20,503 bases of DNA from positions 1 through 20,503 of IMG/VR virus record IMGVR_UViG_3300017776_006711. One strand, 5' to 3'. Shown piece after piece: positions 6,961-12,867 of this stretch. Position 1 is the stretch's first letter, and each line of letters starts with the position of its first letter. The translations under genes were made by a program, and so were the position numbers. This stretch comes from a virus. Below the pieces are notes generated by a model, which was not told where the DNA came from, did not search any database, and saw only the letters and a list, made by a program, of their open reading frames with translations.

Positions 6961-7260
6961 TTAAGCGTAAAATCCAGTCTTTGTGAATAGTACGTCGTTT
7001 GATCCGTTATCTCCGTCAAGATCATCGGTTGCGTATATCTCTTCATCGTAATCTTTACGAACCAAAACACTTTTATTACCTTGTATAGCAAATACAAAAT
7101 CCACAGAAGAATCATATCCTGAAGAACCGTTAGGTTGAATATGAATGTACCTTACTTGGGACTGGGTATTTTGAACAAGTACCTGCTGGGCTTCTTCAAG
7201 CGTTGTAGCAGATGATTGTCCTTCAGCAAAGGTAATTAAACCAAGCGGCTGAATCTTCAT
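6961..7260 (-). CDS. Small protein, second copy of a tandem paralog pair (99 aa)
   Basis: This protein and the one encoded at 7266-7553 are clearly related: both contain QQVLVQNT, RYIH, SVLVRKDYD-EI and end in DVLFTKTGFYA, with variable glycine and serine-rich loops between. I do not know their function. The strand-rich, loop-variable pattern without membrane or catalytic motifs would fit a small structural or decoration protein. It starts 5 bp after the first copy and is followed by hsp20. The late promoter cluster upstream of the pair supports virion-related or late use. This copy has a longer acidic loop (DDLDGDNGSN) and a less conserved N-terminus. Confidence 0.75.
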   Translation of the reverse strand: MKIQPLGLITFAEGQSSATTLEEAQQVLVQNTQSQVRYIHIQPNGSSGYDSSVDFVFAIQGNKSVLVRKDYDEEIYATDDLDGDNGSNDVLFTKTGFYA

Positions 7261-7265
7261 TTGCG

Positions 7266-7553
7266 TTATGCGTAAAAACCAGTTTTTGTGAAGAGCACGT
7301 CAGTTGCTGCACCTGTTCCAGAAGAAGCTGTTGAAGCAAAGATTTCATCATCGTAATCTTTACGAACCAAAACACTTTGATTTGGCTGCAAGTAAAATGA
7401 TGCAATACGAGTTCCCGTACTACCTTGTTCAACATGAATGTAACGCCCACTTGAAGATGTGTTTTGAACAAGCACTTGTTGCGAGTCGTCAACAGTGGAA
7501 GCATTTGCTGTGAGAGATGCAGCGGCGGCGATATTTAATGGATTAACTTTCAT
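7266..7553 (-). CDS. Small protein, first copy of a tandem paralog pair (95 aa)
   Basis: A 95-residue strand-rich protein related along its length to the neighbour at 6961-7260. Shared blocks are QQVLVQNT, RYIHV, SVLVRKDYDDEIFA and DVLFTKTGFYA. The N-terminus MKVNPLNIAAAASLTANAS is alanine-rich but lacks a lysine-hydrophobic-cleavage pattern good enough to call a signal peptide. Three TATAAATA motifs lie 23-47 bp upstream of the ATG, a strong sign of T4-type late transcription by gp55. A structural role is inferred, not shown. The ATG at 7553 is the natural start; no Shine-Dalgarno sequence is visible. Confidence 0.75.
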   Translation of the reverse strand: MKVNPLNIAAAASLTANASTVDDSQQVLVQNTSSSGRYIHVEQGSTGTRIASFYLQPNQSVLVRKDYDDEIFASTASSGTGAATDVLFTKTGFYA

Positions 7554-7575
7554 AAGTAAAATGCTATTGTTATTC

Positions 7576-7600
7576 TATTTATATTTATAGACTATTTATA
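7576..7600 (-). promoter_or_regulatory. Cluster of three T4-type late promoter motifs
   Basis: TATAAATA occurs three times on the minus strand within 25 bp, at 7600-7593, 7589-7582 and 7583-7576 (the last two overlap by two bases). All are exact matches to the T4 late promoter core recognised by gp55 with gp33 and the clamp. The first overlaps the end of regA; all point at the paralog pair and hsp20. Confidence 0.65.
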
Positions 7601-8029
7601 CTGTTTCTTAACATTACCAATTGTATATTTTTCTTTAAGTACCCAATTAGACTTTTCTTTAAACGAAATAATCTTAATCTTTTTCAGATCAGTTGTTTCG
7701 GTTATCTGGTCGCGTTGGGCCAAGCGAATCAGTCCCCAGTCGGAAAGTAAAATTGAAATAGTATTCCTTCGTCTAAGATCATCAAGAGTAAAGTCAGCAG
7801 GCTTTCCATCAAGCATAAACAATTCTTTGAAGTGAAGAATAAAGTAACGTCCTTGCTTGTGTAGAATATGACAGCTTTGGAAAAGAGTGTTGCCATCTCG
7901 ATTTGAAGCAACCCCAATTCTGGAAAGTGTTTCCTTCACCTTTAAAAAATCGTCAGGTTCATTCAAATGGACTTCGAGCATATTCTCGGGTGTCCATTCA
8001 ACATAATCATTTTGAAAATTATCATTCAT
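7592..8029 (-). CDS. regA: RegA-like translational repressor
   Basis: The protein matches T4 RegA through DDFLKVKETLSRIGVAS, LFQSCHILHKQGRYFILHFKE, LLSDWGLI, ISFKEKSNW and the C-terminal EKYTIGN. RegA binds the translation start regions of early phage mRNAs and blocks initiation. At 145 residues it has about 15 extra N-terminal residues and 6 extra C-terminal residues compared with T4 RegA (122). As in T4 it follows the clamp loader genes 44 and 62 (19 bp after gp62). A TATAAATA motif 5 bp before the ATG suggests late expression from a start at or next to the ATG. It stops with TAG. Confidence 0.93.
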   Translation of the reverse strand: MNDNFQNDYVEWTPENMLEVHLNEPDDFLKVKETLSRIGVASNRDGNTLFQSCHILHKQGRYFILHFKELFMLDGKPADFTLDDLRRRNTISILLSDWGLIRLAQRDQITETTDLKKIKIISFKEKSNWVLKEKYTIGNVKKQYK

Positions 8030-8034
8030 AATCT

Positions 8035-8042
8035 TATTTATA
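8035..8042 (-). promoter_or_regulatory. Late promoter motif before regA
   Basis: An exact TATAAATA on the minus strand with 5 bp to the regA ATG (8029). With T4 late promoter spacing, transcription would begin at about the A of ATG. It lies in the 19-bp gap between gp62 and regA. Confidence 0.5.
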
Positions 8043-8048
8043 TTCTTA

Positions 8049-8486
8049 TTAGCGGCCTCCTTTATCCCTTAGCTTATGCAGCTCGGTTAATGCGGATTGG
8101 GTAAACAACGGAAGTACTTCTCTTGCCTTTTCAGAGCTATACCCATAGTGTTCTTTAATAACTTCAATATCTTTATCATCAGGCACAGCTTTAAACCACT
8201 TACTAAACCGTCGGCGGGGACGAATAGTATTTCGCAAAAAGTCATACTGCATACGGGCTGGTAAGCTTGCGTATTGATTCATCTCATTAGCAAACAAAAC
8301 AGTATCCTGAAAGTAAGACATGGCTCGGTTAATCATAAATGGAACATAAGCCTTTTCAGGTGAGTCAACCGCTACCGCTTCATCACTATATGCGGTTGCA
8401 TCTTCTAAAATGTCTTTTGAGTTAGGTCCACTATTGATGTTTGTTACCACATCAAAGAAAGAAAGCTTCTTTTCTTTTTTAGCCAT
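8049..8486 (-). CDS. 62: Clamp loader small subunit (T4 gp62)
   Basis: A 145-residue protein directly after gp44, separated from it by 1 bp. It has no ATPase motif. The pattern YVPFMINRAMSYFQDTVLFANEMNQ, LPARMQYDFLRNTIRPRRRFSKW and KEHYGYSSEKAREVLPLF is that of the gp62 family in marine T4-like phages; T4 gp62 is longer (187). The protein forms a 4:1 complex with gp44 in the T4 model that opens the gp45 clamp and loads it onto primer-template DNA. Gene order gp44-gp62-regA equals T4. Confidence 0.88.
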   Translation of the reverse strand: MAKKEKKLSFFDVVTNINSGPNSKDILEDATAYSDEAVAVDSPEKAYVPFMINRAMSYFQDTVLFANEMNQYASLPARMQYDFLRNTIRPRRRFSKWFKAVPDDKDIEVIKEHYGYSSEKAREVLPLFTQSALTELHKLRDKGGR

Positions 8487-8487
8487 C

Positions 8488-9432
8488 TTACTTCTTCCAA
8501 GCTACGTTAGCCATAAGTTCGGTAAGGCAAGCAACCATGTTTAACTCTCTGTCAGCTACAAATGCCGACTTATATTGATAATCCGCAAGAATAAGAACGG
8601 CAGAAGGAACACCAGTTGCATCAGCGTGATCATTCAAGACATCATATATCTTTCGGAAAATAGCAGAAGTATCCAATGCTGCGTTGTTTGCTACCCACGA
8701 TCGCATACTCTTAAAGTCCTTTGACTTGAGATGCGTAATTACCTCGGCAACACTTTCATCGCTGTTACCAATAAGAATGGCTGCTGGGATCTCTCCAGTG
8801 CTGCTGTATCTCTGACACTCGCCAATAACCCTACGCCAATCTGGCGCATGGCGAATAATAAGTTCGGCAATAACCTTTTCGTTATAAGTGATACCTTCCT
8901 TGTCAAGAATATCCTTGAGCCGACCCATGAACTTACTTGCAAGTCCGGCAAGTTGTTTCTTGTTTGTATTAAACTCAACAACTGCGCACCTGCTATGAAG
9001 AGGTTCAATAAGGCGATTCTTAAAGTTGCACGTAAGAATAAACCGACAGTTATTACTAAACTCTTCAATGAATCCGCGAAGAGCGGGCTGTGTACTTTGT
9101 GCGTTTAAGTAATCGGCCTCGTCAAGAATGATAACTTTAATTCCGCCAGTTAGACTTACAGTACTAGCAAACTGTTTAATCTTATTTCTAAGAACGTCGA
9201 TTCCGCTTTCTTCCGATCCGTTGATCAGCATCCAGTCCAAACCCAGTTCATTACACAATGCTTTGGCAATGGTTGTCTTACCTGTGCCGGCGGTTCCAGC
9301 GAGAAGCATGTTGTGCAGCTCACCGCTTTTTACGATTGCATTAAAGGTGTCTTTAAGATCCTTGTCAAGAATGCATTCATTAATAGTTTGGGGTCTATAT
9401 TTTTCGACCCACAGGAATTCACTTTTATTCAT
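8488..9432 (-). CDS. 44: Clamp loader ATPase large subunit (T4 gp44)
   Basis: An AAA+ ATPase of 314 residues. The Walker A motif GTAGTGKT is at 46-53, Walker B IILDEAD near 101-107, sensor 1 in TCNFKNR near 134-140 and the SRC motif, which supplies the arginine finger, at 147-149. The N-terminal LWVEKYRPQTINE is typical of clamp loaders. With gp62 it loads the sliding clamp gp45. Length matches T4 gp44 (319). The promoter upstream has its -10 box 6 bp from the ATG, predicting a leaderless mRNA. gp62 follows 1 bp after the stop, so their translation is probably coupled. Confidence 0.96.
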   Translation of the reverse strand: MNKSEFLWVEKYRPQTINECILDKDLKDTFNAIVKSGELHNMLLAGTAGTGKTTIAKALCNELGLDWMLINGSEESGIDVLRNKIKQFASTVSLTGGIKVIILDEADYLNAQSTQPALRGFIEEFSNNCRFILTCNFKNRLIEPLHSRCAVVEFNTNKKQLAGLASKFMGRLKDILDKEGITYNEKVIAELIIRHAPDWRRVIGECQRYSSTGEIPAAILIGNSDESVAEVITHLKSKDFKSMRSWVANNAALDTSAIFRKIYDVLNDHADATGVPSAVLILADYQYKSAFVADRELNMVACLTELMANVAWKK

Positions 9433-9438
9433 AATAAT

Positions 9439-9467
9439 ATTATAACATATTTAAAGGTATATGTAAA
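9439..9467 (-). promoter_or_regulatory. Promoter of gp44
   Basis: Minus strand TTTACA (9467-9462), a 17-bp spacer and TATAAT (9444-9439), followed by 6 bp and the ATG at 9432. Confidence 0.75.
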
Positions 9468-9483
9468 CCATAAAGGTTAATAC

Positions 9484-9570
9484 TTAAGGACTGGTAAGAT
9501 CAATAAGCGCATAAGCGCAAATCAATACCATTGCAATTCCTGCAAAGCCAAAAAGTATTTGCTCATTCAT
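9484..9570 (-). CDS. 28-aa membrane microprotein
   Basis: A 28-codon frame beginning MNEQILFGFAGIAMVLICAY and ending in TAA, with one hydrophobic segment covering residues 5-24. It lies 7 bp after the 97-aa gene and just before the gp44 promoter. A strong AGGAGGAG (9590-9583) lies 12 bp before the ATG, wider than usual but rare in this window. Small single-helix peptides are common in phages, but the function is unknown and the short length keeps confidence moderate. Confidence 0.45.
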   Translation of the reverse strand: MNEQILFGFAGIAMVLICAYALIDLTSP

Positions 9571-9577
9571 GACGCAT

Positions 9578-9871
9578 TCACTCTCCTCCTAAAGTCCTAA
9601 ACCCTTGAAAAAGTTTGGCAAAAATACCTTTGGCTGGGACTTCAATAATCTTTGGAGCGGAAGGAACAGGATCAACAAAATTAATTGGGATAATGTCCTC
9701 TGGATTTTTTTCAGCACGCTTGGCTGCGTTGGTCAGTTCAGACGCAGTAAACAAAAGAGGCTTGCTGTCTTCAATAAACACTTGAAAGTATTCACTTGAA
9801 GCCGAGGTCCTAGCCTTACGATTTGGCACTTTACAAACATACGCGCGTTTTTGTGTAGGAAGATCTTTCAA
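9578..9871 (-). CDS. Hypothetical 97-aa protein
   Basis: A 97-residue protein read from a TTG at 9871, since no ATG exists in the first part of the frame. It includes RAYVCKVPNRKARTSASSEY, a short strand FQVFIED, TASELTNAAKRAEKNPEDIIP and an amphipathic C-terminal KGIFAKLFQGFRTLGG. I do not recognise it. The FTASEL-AA-RA-KNPEDI pattern looks like a small helical domain common in phage hypothetical proteins. It starts 2 bp after the lipoprotein stop, so it is probably translated by coupling, which would explain the weak start codon. Its last codons contain the AGGAGGAG that may serve the 28-aa gene. Confidence 0.6.
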   Translation of the reverse strand: MKDLPTQKRAYVCKVPNRKARTSASSEYFQVFIEDSKPLLFTASELTNAAKRAEKNPEDIIPINFVDPVPSAPKIIEVPAKGIFAKLFQGFRTLGGE

Positions 9872-9873
9872 AA

Positions 9874-10176
9874 TTAATAATTGTAATAAGGTGAGCGGGG
9901 ATAACTATAACTAGGCCGGGGATGATTATAAGGTGGCCGTGGATAATTGTAATAAGGTTGCGGTTGGCGGTTGCGATAAGCTCGGTTCTTAGTGAGTTCT
10001 GATCCAGCCACTGCGCCTACGGCACCGCCGATAAGAGCTCCTGTGCTATCACCAATTAGGGCACCAACACCAGCACCTACGGCACCACCAGCAACAGCAC
10101 CGCGTTCGCCGGGTGTACAGGAAGAGCCAAGAAAGGCAGTTACCCCAAGAAGAGAAAGTAAGATTGTTTTTTTCAT
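9874..10176 (-). CDS. Glycine-zipper lipoprotein-like protein
   Basis: The 100 residues begin MKKTILLSLLGVTAFLGSSC, a lipoprotein-type signal peptide with a candidate lipid-modified cysteine at residue 20 (the box GSSC is not ideal). Residues 24-55 are a glycine zipper (AVAGGAVGAGVGALIGDS and GALIGGAVGAVAGSE), as in outer-membrane lipoproteins of the SlyB/YmgG type. The tail has Y-x-x-P-R repeats with a 7-residue period. Such proteins insert in or coat envelope membranes; in a phage it could take part in host envelope change or lysis, but that is inference. The ATG at 10176 is preferred because upstream codons fall in the tRNA. The gene is 13 bp from the tRNA 3' end and shares its transcript. 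Confidence 0.75.
   Translation of the reverse strand: MKKTILLSLLGVTAFLGSSCTPGERGAVAGGAVGAGVGALIGDSTGALIGGAVGAVAGSELTKNRAYRNRQPQPYYNYPRPPYNHPRPSYSYPRSPYYNY
9879..9958 (-). repeat. 21-bp repeats at the end of the lipoprotein gene
   Basis: About three and a half imperfect copies of a 21-bp unit; the GAT in each unit falls at 9900, 9921 and 9942. They encode the P-R-P/S-x-Y-x-x heptad tail. Such repeats can change copy number by slippage or recombination. Confidence 0.6.
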
Positions 10177-10189
10177 AATCAATTTAAAA

Positions 10190-10262
10190 TGGAGGCACGG
10201 AGATTTGAACTCCGGACCGCCTGCTTGCAAAGCAGGTGCTCTACCAACTGAGCTATACCCCC
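10190..10262 (-). tRNA. tRNA-Ala (anticodon UGC)
   Basis: A 73-nt cloverleaf on the minus strand. The acceptor stem pairs GGGGGTA with TGCCTCC (two G-T pairs), the D arm starts with GCTC-AGTTGGTAGAGC, the anticodon arm is CCTGC-TTTGCAA-GCAGG with anticodon TGC (10229-10227), and the T arm is CGGAG-TTCAAAT-CTCCG. The discriminator base is A and CCA is not encoded. It lies between the 75-aa gene and the lipoprotein gene in what looks like one transcript from the gp45 promoter. It is the only tRNA in the window and reads alanine GCN codons, mainly GCA. Confidence 0.96.
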
Positions 10263-10268
10263 TTATTC

Positions 10269-10496
10269 TTATTCAGCAAAGTTGAACTCAAGCTGTTCAG
10301 CTGATACTTCTTCTTCTTCCTCTTCTTCGGGAGGTGAAGGAAGATGCACGACAAGTCGTTTAAAAAGATCACCAACAACGCTTAGTTCTTCAGCCTTAAA
10401 CGCTCCTCGCTTTGAGCAAATGTCAATAAGTTGTGCCGTGGTTGCAACGTCAGCAAGCAGCACAGGAACGGTAGATGTGGATTGTTCTTCTGTCAT
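10269..10496 (-). CDS. Acidic 75-aa protein with possible clamp-binding tail
   Basis: A small protein with a helical core (VATTAQLIDICSKRGAFKAEE and LFKRLVVHL), a run of seven glutamates near residues 57-65 and the C-terminus QLEFNFAE. The tail resembles sliding-clamp binding peptides, and the gene lies 10 bp after gp45, the clamp. In T4 the late co-activator gp33 is a small acidic protein that binds the clamp with its last residues; this protein is a candidate for that role, but sequence similarity to T4 gp33 is not evident and the assignment is inference. It precedes the tRNA by 6 bp. Confidence 0.65.
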   Translation of the reverse strand: MTEEQSTSTVPVLLADVATTAQLIDICSKRGAFKAEELSVVGDLFKRLVVHLPSPPEEEEEEEVSAEQLEFNFAE

Positions 10497-10506
10497 GTTT
10501 TATATA

Positions 10507-11181
10507 TTAAGCAGTAAACGTTGAGGATTTTTCAAGAGCAATAAAGTACTCGATGGGAGCTGCAGTATTTTCCCAGCGAGAGATAAACTTGGAGCTAACA
10601 GCAACATTATAATCACCACCAATTACACGAATGTTTGAGATGAGAAACTGAAAGTCAAACTCAGACTTACAATCATTGTCTTCATCAACCACCATGTCAA
10701 ATGTATTGGCGGAAGAGTTTTTATTATCGGTAACACTAAGGCTAACAGCACCTTCTTTACCAACAATCGAAACAACCGAGTGGCCAAGAACAGCAGCTGC
10801 TTTACGAACTTGAGAAAGTTGATCGGCAGTAACCGTTACGCTTACATCGGCAGCGGGCATGTTGATTTGGCTCGTTGGAGCTGTAAGAATATTGGCATCA
10901 GCAAAACGATAAGAAGCTTTACTCCGGCCGTTCTTAAGCAAAACAGATTCATCACTAAACTCAAGAGTAGGATCGCCAACAAGGTTCACCACGTTAATGA
11001 ATTCATTTAAATCGTAAATGCCAAAGTCGCTTTTAAAAGGATCCGGAATGGTTGCCTTTGCGAATACGTTCTTTGCTTCTGCGATAGTCGAGAGAGGCTC
11101 ACCGGCCTTCACAACAAGGTTAGGATTAATACTTGCGAAGTTCTTAAGTACTTCAAGTGTTTCAGTAGATAGATTTGTCAT
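10507..11181 (-). CDS. 45: Sliding clamp (T4 gp45)
   Basis: A 224-residue DNA polymerase processivity factor, the same size as T4 gp45 (228). The start MTNLSTETLEVLKNFASINPN and the stretches SDFGIYDLNEFINVV, VTADQLSQVRKAAAVL and FDFQFLISNIRVI fit the gp45 family, which forms a trimeric ring. It tethers gp43 to DNA and, in T4-type phages, also activates late transcription with gp55 and gp33. The ATG at 11181 is preferred over an earlier in-frame ATG at 11247, because the extra 22 codons would lie across the promoter and terminator. The -10 box is 6 bp from this ATG, so the mRNA is probably leaderless. Confidence 0.95.
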   Translation of the reverse strand: MTNLSTETLEVLKNFASINPNLVVKAGEPLSTIAEAKNVFAKATIPDPFKSDFGIYDLNEFINVVNLVGDPTLEFSDESVLLKNGRSKASYRFADANILTAPTSQINMPAADVSVTVTADQLSQVRKAAAVLGHSVVSIVGKEGAVSLSVTDNKNSSANTFDMVVDEDNDCKSEFDFQFLISNIRVIGGDYNVAVSSKFISRWENTAAPIEYFIALEKSSTFTA

Positions 11182-11187
11182 GGTTCT

Positions 11188-11216
11188 ATTATATAATAAA
11201 TTCAGGGAAATGTAAA
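11188..11216 (-). promoter_or_regulatory. Promoter of gp45
   Basis: Minus strand TTTACA (11216-11211), a 17-bp spacer and TATAAT (11193-11188), followed by 6 bp and the ATG at 11181. It begins right after the T-run of the terminator at 11229-11261. Confidence 0.8.
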
Positions 11217-11228
11217 TAAAAAAGTAAT

Positions 11229-11261
11229 GGTGGCTGGGCACCACCACAATACCCAGCCACC
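11229..11261 (-). terminator. Strong rho-independent terminator
   Basis: A perfect 10-bp GC-rich stem, GGTGGCTGGG (11229-11238) with CCCAGCCACC (11252-11261) and a 13-nt loop. On the minus strand it is followed by ATTACTTTTTT. It lies 16 bp after the 85-aa gene and insulates the cobS-like unit from gp45. Confidence 0.9.
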
Positions 11262-11277
11262 CTTCTAATTAGCACTA

Positions 11278-11535
11278 CTAGGAGTGCTGCTTAGGTGTAC
11301 CCAAACGGTAGCGGCTAACACGAGAGCCGCGAGAGTCGTATCGGTTATTAAGATAAATTGGCGCACCTTGCTCGTAGCGTAGTGTATTCACGACGCGATA
11401 AGGATCGGTTACACCAGCTGCTTTGAGGTCAGCGGGTGAAGGCTCGTATCCTGCTTCAAGTGCTGTCATCACAGCTTCTTTTTGTGTCTTAACAAGAACA
11501 AGTTTTGTCAATCGGTTGATTTGTCTTTTAGTCAT
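11278..11535 (-). CDS. Winged-helix-like 85-aa protein
   Basis: A basic protein with MTKRQINRLTKLVLVKTQKE, then a probable helix-turn-helix (ALEAGYEPSPADLKAAGVTDPYRVVNTLR) and a likely wing (PIYLNNRYDSRGSRVSRYRLG). The pattern resembles small winged-helix domains seen in many phages, where a helix is followed by R-x-x-G-x-x-I and a basic hairpin. DNA binding is inferred. It ends the transcript that begins at the CobS-like gene and is followed by a strong terminator. It could regulate either neighbour or replication genes. Confidence 0.6.
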   Translation of the reverse strand: MTKRQINRLTKLVLVKTQKEAVMTALEAGYEPSPADLKAAGVTDPYRVVNTLRYEQGAPIYLNNRYDSRGSRVSRYRLGTPKQHS

Positions 11536-11606
11536 ATTATGTTTTATTACTTTGTGTTTTGGCCTGTAGTGTTGTTAATTGGCGAAGGCCACGCCAAATT
11601 GTTAAA

Positions 11607-12791
11607 TTAGAATGGGACTGGACCGTCTTTGTCGAGTAGTTCAGCAGCTGGGGTTTCCTCGGCATCAGGATCAATTTCTCCTGCGTCAATCTTAGTATAA
11701 AGATCAAGAAAGGCATCTCGTGTTTCGGTTTCAAAGCGAGAGATACACATCTTGATTGCGGTAAGGCGGTTACCAAAGATAGAATAGGCTTTAGCAATAT
11801 GGCAGAGTCGGCGAGTAGAAACCACTTCATCAACACCGTCATCATCAAAGGTCTTTCGAATGATCTTGCTCCAAGCAACCAATTTGGTAATAAATTCCGA
11901 ATCCTCTACGTCGTAACTGTTCATGTGCTTTCCAACAATCTTGGATTCAATAGGGGATGATGGAAAGGACTGTTCAATGTTAGCAACGAAACGTTCAAGA
12001 AAGGCTTCATCAATAACCTGAGCTGCAACAAATCGACCATCATCACTGCCTTGACCTTTTGTATTTGCAGTGGCAATAATGTTAAATCCATTTGCAGGAG
12101 ATACCGTTTCCCCTGTCTTTTTAATCAAAACAGGGTTACCTTCAAGAACACCTTGCAAGCACATTATCTTGTTTGATCCTCTGTCGATTTCGTCGATAAG
12201 AAGAATGGCTCCTGCTTCCATGGCCTTGATAACAGGGCCTTTCTGAAAAACCGTTTCTCCGTTAATAAGACGAAAGCCACCGATCAAATCATCTTCATCC
12301 GTCTCAGGTGAGATCTGGACTCGAACATATTCGCGCTTGGTTTTAGCACACGCTTGCTCGACCATCATGGTCTTGCCGTTGCCGCTCAGGCCTGAGATAT
12401 AAACTGGGAAGAACCTTTGTGAATCAATAATCTTCTTGATGTTCTTGTACTCGCCCCATTGAACAAAGTTTTTATTAACGGCTGGAACATAAACCTCTTC
12501 ACTGTGAACGCTGCGAACGGAACCACTGGACATTTGAAATGCAGTGTTTGTAGTTGGTGCTGGAGCAGGAACCGGAACCGAGATTGGCGCTTGACCGTTT
12601 TCAAAGGCTTCAAGGTTCCAAACCCCTCTCTTGCCTGCAGAGGCTGAAGGAATAAGGAAAGTTGATTTGGCACTGTTGTAACTATGGCCATTCTTTCGAG
12701 CGGCGGTGTATACGTCAGAAGTCTTGGCAACAGGAAATTTGCCCATTGCTTTTAGTTCATTTATGGTGTTAATCACGTTATCGTTTTTCAT
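11607..12791 (-). CDS. cobS: CobS-like MoxR-type AAA+ ATPase
   Basis: A 394-residue AAA+ protein of the CobS/MoxR group. Residues 1-100 include a small N-terminal domain (GHSYNSAKSTFLIPS) and a P/A linker. The ATPase core has Walker A SGLSGNGKT near residues 133-141 and Walker B ILLIDEIDR near 195-203, sensor 1 in IIATANT near 238 and the following helical lid. CobS is named for the cobaltochelatase subunit, and CobS-like genes are frequent in marine T4-like phages. Here its upstream neighbour is a CobT-like VWA protein, as in MoxR-VWA pairs that remodel protein complexes. A cobalamin role is therefore not assured; no large chelatase subunit is in view. It has its own promoter with a leader of about 26 nt. 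Confidence 0.88.
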   Translation of the reverse strand: MKNDNVINTINELKAMGKFPVAKTSDVYTAARKNGHSYNSAKSTFLIPSASAGKRGVWNLEAFENGQAPISVPVPAPAPTTNTAFQMSSGSVRSVHSEEVYVPAVNKNFVQWGEYKNIKKIIDSQRFFPVYISGLSGNGKTMMVEQACAKTKREYVRVQISPETDEDDLIGGFRLINGETVFQKGPVIKAMEAGAILLIDEIDRGSNKIMCLQGVLEGNPVLIKKTGETVSPANGFNIIATANTKGQGSDDGRFVAAQVIDEAFLERFVANIEQSFPSSPIESKIVGKHMNSYDVEDSEFITKLVAWSKIIRKTFDDDGVDEVVSTRRLCHIAKAYSIFGNRLTAIKMCISRFETETRDAFLDLYTKIDAGEIDPDAEETPAAELLDKDGPVPF

Positions 12792-12823
12792 AATGTAGTG
12801 GAGTGTAGTTTGGTTACTAGTAT

Positions 12824-12852
12824 ATTATACCACAGTTTTCGGTAAATGTAAA
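12824..12852 (-). promoter_or_regulatory. Promoter of the CobS-like gene
   Basis: Minus strand TTTACA (12852-12847), a 17-bp spacer and TATAAT (12829-12824), with TGG before the -10 box. Unlike the replication promoters, 32 bp separate the -10 box and the ATG at 12791. Confidence 0.75.
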
Positions 12853-12867
12853 TAATAAAGTTACCCT

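Noticed and set aside
9879-9958. Possible CRISPR-like repeats
   Set aside because: The 21-bp units are contiguous, have no spacers and encode a protein heptad repeat.
10190-10262. tRNA gene as a phage attachment site
   Set aside because: No integrase or flanking duplicate is seen, and T4-type phages are lytic.
11182-11247. Earlier in-frame ATG for gp45 at 11247
   Set aside because: The extra residues would be coded by the promoter and part of the terminator, and the -10 box is at the proper place for the ATG at 11181.
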